Shown here: positions 56,479 through 64,000 of the stretch, one piece after another
Layout of the letters: every line of letters starts with the position of its first letter
How positions within the stretch are numbered: position 1 is the first letter of the stretch
Assembly (NCBI GenBank): GCA_017893485.1
Contig: CM030362.1
Coordinates: 261,134,255-261,198,254 of the forward strand
Origin: Hemerocallis citrina
Lineage: Eukaryota > Streptophyta > Magnoliopsida > Asparagales > Asphodelaceae
Reading direction: 5' to 3'
Length of the DNA stretch: 64,000 nucleotides
The notes under the pieces: model-generated
Told to the model about the DNA's origin: nothing
The model's database searches: none
Seen by the model: only the letters and a program-made list of their open reading frames with translations
Translations under genes and position numbers: made by a program

Positions 56479-59400
56479 TGTAATACCCTAAACTTTCATT
56501 CTAATAAGATATTGATTTTCACATGTTGTGCATGTGCAAATTTCATGTGTATATTATTTATCTATTTTTATATACAAAATTTATCTTGGTAGTATGAACA
56601 ATTATTTTTCCTTTCCTTTATTTTTATAAAAGCCAAATTCTAAAGCCTAAAACACTATTTTATTTGTTTTAGCCCACTTTAATTAATTATTAATTTATTG
56701 TCTTGGCCCACAAGCCTAAGCCCACTAATTGTGAAGCCCACAAATTTAATAAATCAATTAAATTGTCACACTTGTCATGTAGAGACAGATGGTGAACATT
56801 TTGATTAATTAAATTGTACAAATTTCTACATAGGGGTACTAGGTGGCACGTGCAATGCACGTAGTGTGCAATGCACACTCTTTGGTGGCCGATTTGTGCA
56901 TGAATGATGGGGAGTGAGGGTGTGTGTGCATGGGTGGTTACTTTGTGTGTGGGTGATTGCTACAACTTCCCCTCCTATCCTAACCATTCATCCTATAACT
57001 ATCCAATAAATCCTAACCCTCCAATCCATTCTAAAATTAGTATAAATACCCCCCCTTCATACTTGTATTCTACACTAAAGCAAATATTGAAAGAAGGCAT
57101 TATATAGGAGATACATATTAGTGTGTGAGTTTGAGTGGGTGTGTTCCTATTGGAGGCCGGCCCCCTTCTCTTTCAACTTGGAGCTCCGGTTTTGGTGGCA
57201 AGGAAGCAAGAAGGAGATCGTGACATTGCAATCTAGGAGGAGAAGGCACTCTCTCGCATTCTAGGAGGCTCTAGGAGATTTCTTATTGGTTTTCTTCAAA
57301 AAGGTGGGTGTTTCTCATGACTTCTATAGGAGAGATCATGCTAGGGAATGAAGAGGCATTATCAGTATAGGCTACTAGTTGAAATGAAATGCATGCCTGC
57401 CAAGTTAGAAGAGAATTGATAAATTAGCAAATTTGTGTTGTTTGATTACTATATTTATTAATTATGAGTAAAGTGAATGTTCTCTTTTTTTTCTTCTAAT
57501 GTTAGTATGCAAAATATGCCCTAAATACGAACTATGTGGATTAACTAGTAAAAGACTAGCACCATGTTTATTGATTAATAATGCTAGGAAGAATAGTGTG
57601 TCAAAGATAAATTGATAGAAATGATTGTTAATAGATGCATTGAAATTACCTATTGCTATATATGCCATGTGAAAATTGGAATAAATGAAAAAGAATGTCC
57701 TTTGCATACAAATAATCGAATGCATCATGTGTAGAGTAATTAATAAAAATAGAGGTTTTATTTAATTATAAAGTTGATTTTCGCGCTCTAAAAATATCAT
57801 AGTTGTCAATGTGTAAACAAACATCATAGTATTGAATTTTTGGTGTGAGAGACCATCTTTATTGTGAACAAATATGTTTTAGTTTCAACTGTCGAAATAG
57901 TGTTATAAAATACAAATTTAGGTTAAATATATGTTTTAAAAGAGGAAAAAAATACTTTTAAAAATACTGGTTATTGTTAAATTAAATGTATTTTTATTCT
58001 GGACATTTTTGTTTTCAAAAGAGGAGAAAAAGAGACAAATTCGTTTTGCGAATTTTGGAAGTATAGCTTTGAACAGAGAATAAGACTAAAACCTATTTAA
58101 AATACTTTCTAATCGAAAGTGGCCACTTAGACCAACTGGTCGGCAGCATCTTCGATCACTACAGTAAAAGGGGGAGGTCTCGGGTTCGACATCCAGAGAC
58201 TGTGTTTTGAATTTTTTTTTTATTAAAAACCCAAATCACCGAAACTGAACACATAGGGATTTTAATCCCTACCTATATCGCCTAGTGGCTGTGGCGCTTT
58301 GGTCTTGTGCGCTGTCTGCCTTACCGCTGGTTTCTGGTTCGAATCTTTGTGGGTTTGGGAGTTTAGAAAAAAAAAAATTTTTTTTTGGATTCTTTTTGAA
58401 TGAAAGTAGACTTAAATTGGAAAAAAAAAATCAAAAAATTATGGATTAATTACTGAAAAATTATTAGAACTTTATGGGAAATATTTATACAACTTTTGAT
58501 GAAGTTTGAATAAGAAAATTGGGCTTTTGCAAGAAAGGACTCACTTTGAAATTAAATTATTCTTTTAAACGAAAAGAAAATAAAAATGAAAATTTTGAGT
58601 TATAAAAGATGAATTTTTGAAGTTTGTGACTAGCGTGATTAAAAGGAATTATAGAAAAATGTGTTGTAGTAAAATTGTGAATTTGTGAATAATAGAATTG
58701 TGGAATATATGAAATTGTTGGTGACTATTAAGTGAAATTTATTATTGCACATGGATTGCACGCGAAATTGAATTATTGATCGTGGTGAATTATGAAAGGT
58801 GTGAAGACATGAATATTATGCTATTGGAATATGAATTGTGATTAATCATGAAAAGATCTTATGAGTATGACATTGTAATTATGAGTTGAAATTGAGAATT
58901 AGGGTATAGCCAAGCCTTATACCGGCAATAAAAAAAATGAGAAAATGATATTTGGAAATGAGAAGACCAATGTTTGGGTCATGTGAATTAAATGAATAAG
59001 ACCGGTATAGTGGAAGTGCTACACTCTAAGAATTGATTTTATTCATGATTCAATTAAACTAAGAATAGATGCATAGTGGAGATGTGATGAAAGTAAGAGA
59101 AAAACATTGAGTATGAGGGCCATTGGATTGGCGGCGTGAGAATTTTCAGAGGATGTCCCATGATGAGTCATGAGAGGGCGTGGATATTGCTCCAGAGTAC
59201 CGTCCCGGTGGGGACGCTCATGGGGTGTTTGACGACTGCGGGTGGTGTCATGTCTATGGTAGGAGTTGAATTACCGCAGGATGCCTGCATGATGAGTCAT
59301 GTGTCAGTGCGTTGGGATTCCCTCTAGGGCGTCTAGACATGAGTTCGTAGGTCAGAAAACATTTAGGGATACTTACCGTAGTTACAGTAGTAGATTAAGT

Positions 59401-59928
59401 CATAGAGAGGGATTGAACCCTACAAGATGAAGAACGGTTAAGGGCTTGCCCTCGGACCTATGTAGTATGGGCTGCATAGACTCTGAACAAGTGCGCATTA
59501 GTGTCATATAATATAAATAATTTTATTAAGGACTAAGTGCACATTCACGACACAAATCAATAGGATAGTTCCTTTAGCTTTGTTTGTGACAAGTTTGTGT
59601 TTGTAAGAAATGAGAATCGTTATACTGTTTCCGGCATAGAGAGGATGGCCATGTATAATATTTCATCAGTTGAATGAACTGACACGCTCACAGTTTTATA
59701 TGCAGGGTAAAGATGCTTGACTATTGAAGTATACATGCTGCGCAAGACTATTTTAAATGTTGTTTCTTGTAATTTATTGAAATATTGCTTCCGCTGTGAT
59801 AATGTACAAGAGTAAATGTAACTCTGATCAAAGAAAAGTTTTTATTTTCTTGTAAAATTGTACGAAAGAAGTGTAAAGTTCCTGTGGAATCTCGAATTCA
59901 GTTGTATTTTGGAATTCGGGGTGTTACA
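56479..59928 (+). repeat. Element D 3' LTR
   Basis: Same content as 47832-51287. Differences by eye are a few percent, including 7 C instead of 12 after the TATA box (57049-57055). Confidence 0.95.
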
Positions 59929-59933
59929 GCTTC
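59929..59933. other. Right 5-bp target site duplication of element D
   Basis: GCTTC directly after the 3' LTR, matching 47827-47831. Confidence 0.92.
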
Positions 59934-60535
59934 TCCTCTGTCTCCCTTCCTCAATCAAATGGCCAAGTGGAATATGCCAACCGGCAGATCCTCTCCGGTA
60001 TCAAGATGAGGCTAGATAAGGCGGCCAAAGGCTTATGGGCGGAACAGCTTCCCAATGTACTGTGGAACTACCGCACTACGAAACGGACCCCCACAGGTGA
60101 GTCGCCATTTAATCTCACCTATGGGTCCGAAACTGTGATCCCCTTGGAAGTCGGTCTACCTTCTCCTCGCCTTATGGCCTATGAAGAAGAGCAGAATGCC
60201 AAAGAGCTTCGGGGTAATTTGGATTTAGTTGATGAGCTCCGTGAAAGAGCTTCAATCCGCAGCAAAACTACTGAAGAAGAATTGAGCAGGCCTACAACAA
60301 AAGGGTCTATCCCACCAATCTCAAGGAAGGGGACTTGGTCCTAAAAAAACTAGCTATCTCCTTCCCCAGCTAAAAGAGTAAGCTAGCCCCCAATTGGGAA
60401 GGACCCTCCAAGATCACCAAGGTAGTTCAGCCCGGGACGTACCGTCTTGAAGACCTTGAAGGCAGAAAGATACCCAGGACTTGGAATGCCGAACACCAAC
60501 TGAAGTACCAAGAGAGCGCCTTAACGCCTCTCTAA
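59934..60535 (+). pseudogene. Integrase of element E, second part
   Basis: Resumes right after the duplication with SLPQSNGQVEYANRQIL, which holds the catalytic Glu, then GLWAEQLPNVLWNYRTTKRT and PFNLTYGSETVIPLEVGLPS, and the C-terminal KLAPNWEGPSKITKV and IPRTWNAEHQLKYQ. Frameshifts near 60280 and 60340. No chromodomain, as in B. Confidence 0.88.
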
Positions 60536-60636
60536 GTAACTTCAAGTGTCGAGCCATTCCCATCTTTTCACTTGTATTTTGCTTCTTTATTTTTTCATTG
60601 TAATAACGGCTTGCAACTTAGAAGCAGCCGATTAGC

Positions 60637-60655
60637 AGTTATTAATAAAGATCTT
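60637..60655 (+). terminator. Poly(A)-signal-like site after E pol
   Basis: TTATTAATAAAGATCTTC about 110 bp after pol, in a block (CTTGCAACTTAGAAGCAGCC) shared with the tail of B pol near 36600. Confidence 0.5.
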
Positions 60656-60789
60656 CTTTTCCCCATATTTTCCTTGTGAATTACTTTTATCTTTCTTTTT
60701 AAGGCCTTTAATCAATTTCACTCAAACGACGCGTTCGGAATCCAAATAACTTGGCTGGATAACTGATCGTTTCTACAACTATACTAGAC

Positions 60790-61135
60790 ATGGGAGAAGA
60801 GTACTTGGAGGAACTAACCTTTGGTTCTTATGATTCATTTAAAGATGAAGTAATTCTTCAAGAGACTGCTCCCCACTGCAAGATACTGGCTTCTCTTACA
60901 ATTCGCAGTGGCCATAACATTAGAGGCTGCAAAAACCATAGCGCTTCTTATCAATCTCAAGTTCACAGGGGTTGACATTCCGAGCCTATAAGAAGGAAGA
61001 TTTGCTTCTGATTCTGAGTAGTTGTCAAAAGTTGGAGGAGTTGTCCTTGAATGAATGCCCCATTGCTTCACTTGACTGGATAAATGATGAAGATATTCAA
61101 GCATACATTCCCGAGCCACTCGCATTTTGAGTTGC
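60790..61135 (+). pseudogene. Leucine-rich-repeat-like host gene fragment inside element E
   Basis: The plus strand encodes YLEELTFGSYDSFKDEV and QETAPHCKILASLTIRS, then in shifted frames AKTIALLINLKFTGVDIPSL and ILSSCQKLEELSLNECPIAS. The spacing of Leu residues and words such as HCKILASL and SCQKLEELSL recall LRRs of plant F-box/LRR proteins; the exact family is not certain. No matching segment is seen in B between pol and the aORF tail. It has stops and shifts, so it is a captured or inserted fragment and not a working gene. Confidence 0.5.
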
Positions 61136-61171
61136 GTATTAGGGAAAAATGCCTTGATCAGATGGCCACGT

Positions 61172-61202
61172 CCACAAAATGACAAGATAGGGTTTTCTCG
61201 TG
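61172..61202 (-). repeat. Short inverted LTR scrap
   Basis: Its reverse complement matches the block CTATCTTGTCATTTTGTGG at about 43402 together with the preceding CACGAGAAAA and following ACGTGGC. Confidence 0.65.
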
Positions 61203-61523
61203 GTCCGCACCGTCTTCTACATCGAGTGGGCTAGAAGTAGTTCGCCATTCGGAATTTCTCCCGCATCCGGCGGGACCTGCTCTGGCAAAGAACGTGGAGC
61301 TCAAAGCTTGGTTCGGCTTCGCTTCTATCCCTTGCTCATAAGCGAGTTACAAGTGGTACCAAACAAATAACAAGTACTAACAAAACATGCAAAAACACAA
61401 ATGCTAGAGAGTAAAACAAGCCTTCACTTCTATTAAAGTTCAAAGGAACATAGGTTACAAGGCCAAACTACTCTACTACAAGGGACTACAAAGACTCAAA
61501 GAGGCATAATTACAACAACTTAT
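61203..61523 (-). other. Tail of E antisense unit with one unit of the B-type 116-bp repeat
   Basis: The reverse complement has GAAATTCCGAATGGCGAAC, resembling B's repeat near 36120. No ORF is present. Confidence 0.5.
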
Positions 61524-62365
61524 TCAGCGTTTCTTCGGAACAGGAACGTTTCGGTTCAAAGACACCGGGAGACGATGTCGCCTAACCTCGGAGCTTGTCT
61601 CTAGAACAACGAACCGAGATGCCTCTTCAGCACTGCCTCTGACCGTGGCCCTAACCGAAGCGCCACTAGACAAAGCAGCCACTCCACTTTGAGTGTCCAC
61701 CGGACTCCGCCTAACGGCAGGCGAATGAGTCGCGAGCTCATAAAACGAGATTCCCCTCTCACGCTCTTCGCGAGTACACGACATGCTTCTGACGTTAATC
61801 CTTTCAGGCTGAGGTTTGAGTCGGGCCACTTCCTCCTCGAGCTCAACGATTCAATCCTTCATAGTAGCGTCCTTCACAACTATTTTGAAACGAGGAAGTT
61901 GAGCGGATCCTACGGCTCCCGATCTGTCAGATATAATTCGACGAAGATGGGTCACTTCGATGCTTTTATCGACTGTCACCCTCCTCGGCTCGTCAACCTT
62001 CGCCGTCAACTCGTCCTGCTCGACCATCAACTTACCCACCGCTGAAGCTAACTCCTCTTCCTATGCCAAAAGTTCTTCTTCCGCTATCTTCAGGTGATGA
62101 ACCTCCACCAGTATTTGCCTTTCTCCTTCTCATCATCAAATAGCATCTTCCTAAGCAACTCCACCTCGCCTTCAAGACAAACCTCGTGAGATCGCTTCCG
62201 TAGTTGTTTCAGCTCAGAGAAATACTCCCTTGACGTTGCCTTGAGATCATCTAGATCCAACTCGCTTTTGAGGAAACACTTTCAGCTACGGGAGAGGGCC
62301 AGCTTCGCTGATTTCAAATTAGCGCGAAGACGAGAGATTTCGGCTGCTGAACTTGACTCGACAAC
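61524..62365 (-). pseudogene. Downstream coiled-coil exon or ORF of element E antisense unit
   Basis: After an acceptor-like TTTTTCAG (62366 side) the minus strand encodes AAEISRLRANLKSAKLALS, then degenerate coiled-coil pieces, and ends with SFYELATHSPAVRRSP and LETSSEVRRHRL. It corresponds to B 34951-35626 (LALSRS and HELA-RSP motifs are shared). Several stops and shifts. Confidence 0.5.
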
Positions 62366-62578
62366 CTGAAAAACGAAGACATATCAGCACGAAGAACAAG
62401 AGGCGATGCCCAACACTTAGCCAAATCTCAAGACAACTATTTTCAAGATTCAAAAAAGACTTCAACACTTAGCGAGTTTGCCAAAAACCAAATTTTTATT
62501 GATACCAAAAAGCGGTGGCCAGTCTGCTACAAGGCAGTACAAGAAAAGAAAAAAAAAATTACTACAAGAGCAAGAAGA
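62366..62578 (-). other. Spacer between the two antisense ORFs of E
   Basis: On the minus strand a CAATAAAAATTTGG poly(A)-like word lies near 62490, similar to TTTTAATGAAAATTTTTGG after the aORF stop in B (about 34512). Confidence 0.45.
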
Positions 62579-64000
62579 TCAAGGGGCCACCTTGGGCGGT
62601 AGTTCGGAAACAAGCACCTCAGTAGATGGCCCCACGTCCTCCTCCGCTTCGCCTTGGGGGTCGGCTACGACCTGGTCACCCTCTTCTTCCGCCACTACAG
62701 CCTCGAGGTCGGCAAGAACATCGGCACCTTGTGGCTCCTCCCCCTCCTCTCCTTCGTCCTCTTCTTCTTCCCCTTCGGCTTCTTCCTCGACACCAGGCCA
62801 CAGCCTATACCCTGACCTGTCGAAGTTAGGAACTCGAACCTCGACGTGATCGAGCGCTCTGGCATAAGACAGCTCCATGTTTGCCGCCATGTGCTTCTTG
62901 GCCTCGACCTCGATCTCCACCCTCGCCTTCTCCACGGCCTCGGCTTGTTGCAGCTTCACTACCTCCAAAGCCCTCACTGCTGTGGCCCTCTCCTCGACTG
63001 CCTTTGCGACTTCTGAAGCAAGCTTCTCCTTCTCTTGTGCCAATGCCGCCCTGAGGTCGGCCACCTGGGCCGCCAGAGCGTCCGAGCGACGCTGCTCTGC
63101 TTCGAGCTGCTTCACGGCCCTCACCCTCTCTGCTCGGTCTTTGTCACTGAGGGCCTTCAGCTCCCTCTCTTGCTCGGCATACTCCTTGAGAAGATGGTCG
63201 AAGTGGCAAGTAGCCTGCACGGAGAGGTGGTTAGAACACAACAAAAACCGAGCTAAAGACTTAGAAAATTTTCAAGAAAAATTTGAAACAGCAAGGAAAA
63301 CTTACCAACACAAGCGACCGAGCTACCTCGAGAGCGTCATCGCCGGTCGTCCCCGCCTTCAGGGCGGCTCGGTCCTTCGGGGTTGGGAGGTGGCGAACAG
63401 CCTGCATGCTCATCCCCGAGTCTCCTAAGAAGCCGTCGTGGTTCTTCACCCGCCAATCAGGCACGAACAGCTTCTTATGAGCCTCAGTCAGTATCGTCTC
63501 GGCCTGCTCGGTCAAGGGTGGGGCCTCAAGCACCAGCGCCGCCGCGACGGAGAAGCCCTCACCTACAGGGGCAGACAGGGTCGGCTGGACATCAACTGCC
63601 GAGGACAGCTCCCGAGGAGAAGTGGTGATGACTACCGAAGGTGCCTTGGTGGGTCGGCCAGACGAGGGACCCGTGCTCATCCTCTTCCTCTTCTTGTCGT
63701 TGGTGGCTTTGTTTCGTTCAGCCATCATACCCTTAAAGTCCATGTTCGAAGCCTCTGTCCAAGTGAAAGGGAAAACTAGTTAAAAATATATATATATACA
63801 AGGCATCAAAGAAAGTAAAGCAGAAAGTTAGAGATGTCAGGAGCATACTCGGGTCGATCGGACTAAGGCCCGACCCCTGCAGCACTTCCTCGGTCATCTC
63901 CCTCCAACTCAACATCGGAAGACCGATCAGCTTCGCTGCCACCTCTGCCTTGGCCGGGGTCAACACTGGCTCGGCCTTCGCATACTTCGGCACCTCTTCC
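62579..64000 (-). CDS. Antisense ORF (aORF) of element E, spliced, partial at the window edge
   Basis: Three exons on the minus strand: edge to 63849 (VPKYAKAEPVLTPAKAEVAA, SWREMTEEVLQGSGLSPIDP), 63754-63306 (MDFKGMMAERNKATNDKKRK basic patch, VPDWRVKNHDGFLGDSGMSM, QAVRHLPTPKDRAALKAG), and 63214-62579 (ATCHFDHLLKEYAEQERELK coiled coil, NFDRSGYRLWPGVEEEAEG, acidic tail, VSELPPKVAP stop). Introns are 63848-63755 and 63305-63215, matching B's in place and phase. All visible exons are open, unlike E's pol. The N-terminal PF04195-like part would lie outside the window. Nuclear location is suggested by the basic patch. Function unknown. Confidence 0.75.
63215..63305 (-). other. Predicted intron 2 of E aORF
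   Basis: GTAAGT donor and TCTCCGTGCAG acceptor, 91 bp, phase 0, before ATCHFDHLLK. Confidence 0.8.
63755..63848 (-). other. Predicted intron 1 of E aORF
   Basis: GTATGC donor and TTTCACTTGGACAG acceptor, 94 bp, phase 1. The join restores an open frame running into MDFKGM. Confidence 0.8.

Larger units (their letters stand above)
47832..59928 (+). mobile_element. Element D: full-length Tekay/Del-like chromovirus
   Basis: 12,097 bp with 3,456-bp and 3,450-bp LTRs, PBS, ORF0, gag, protease, RT, RNase H, integrase with chromodomain, PPT, and a perfect GCTTC duplication. The C-terminal chromodomain places it among chromoviruses, and the PBS and long LTRs fit the Tekay (Del) clade. At least six nonsense codons and several frameshifts break pol, although the LTRs differ by only a few percent by eye. 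Confidence 0.93.
44590..64000 (+). mobile_element. Element E: truncated Tat-lineage element on plus strand, interrupted by D
   Basis: Contains protease, RT, RNase H, second RNase H and integrase (44596-47831 plus 59934-60535), a gene-like insert (60790-61135), and a minus-strand antisense ORF (61524 to the edge). Gag, left LTR and PBS are missing; the right LTR lies beyond the window. It is related to B across both pol and aORF but clearly a different copy or subfamily. D splits its integrase. Confidence 0.8.

Noticed and set aside
62478..63428. Plus-strand ORFs opposite the E aORF
   Set aside because: Low-complexity Ser/Pro mirror frames of the acidic and coiled-coil exons.

Overview
The window looks like intergenic heterochromatin of a flowering plant with a large, repeat-rich genome. 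I find no intact host protein-coding gene, no rRNA gene, no functional tRNA gene and no CRISPR array. Almost every base falls inside LTR retrotransposons of the Ty3/gypsy superfamily, nested in one another. Plant affiliation rests on initiator-tRNA-Met type primer binding sites (core TGGTATCAGAGC), Tekay/Del-type chromodomain integrases, Tat-type polyproteins with a second RNase H, and short GT-AG introns. The species cannot be named from sequence alone.

Layout from left to right. Positions 1-5632 hold the right part of a minus-strand element (F): an AT-rich internal stretch with microsatellites, a PBS at 2455-2466, and one LTR from 2477 to about 5632. Positions 5633-10504 are a truncated LTR (C-prime) of the giant-LTR family, rich in tandem repeats. 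F appears to sit inside C-prime, and C-prime sits inside the 3' LTR of element A. Element A (10505-18068, minus) is a Tekay-like chromovirus that has lost protease, reverse transcriptase and RNase H. Element B, a Tat-lineage element on the minus strand, begins at 18069 inside A's other LTR. B's LTR is split by element C (18204-30321), a young element with 5.5-kb LTRs, a 1,064-bp interior, and a perfect 5-bp target duplication GTTCG. B then resumes: LTR with 108-bp repeats (30322 to about 32180), a spliced antisense ORF on the plus strand (32260-35626), 116-bp repeats, and gag-pol on the minus strand (42063 down to 36719), followed by the other LTR (42159 to about 44490).

From about 44590 to the right edge lies a second Tat-lineage element (E) on the plus strand. 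It lacks gag and its left LTR, and starts next to an inverted scrap of its own pol. Its integrase is split by element D (47832-59928, plus), a full-length Tekay-like chromovirus with 3.45-kb LTRs and a 5-bp duplication GCTTC. After E's pol comes a fragment resembling a plant leucine-rich-repeat gene (about 60790-61135), then E's own antisense ORF on the minus strand (61524 to beyond 64000), which shares both intron positions and phases with B's.

How the parts relate. D is the best complete reference for the Tekay-like family, although its frames are broken. A is an internally deleted relative of D. C keeps only the PBS, one short coiled-coil ORF and the PPT, so it would need proteins from another element. 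The small acidic/coiled-coil ORF between PBS and gag in A and D has a counterpart in layout in C. B and E carry gag-pol on one strand and a spliced antisense gene on the other. B's LTRs carry a TATA-like box on each strand, suggesting a two-way promoter. Relative age from LTR similarity and nesting: A and B are oldest, D is younger (LTRs differ by a few percent by eye), and C is youngest (roughly 45 mismatches per 5.5 kb by eye).
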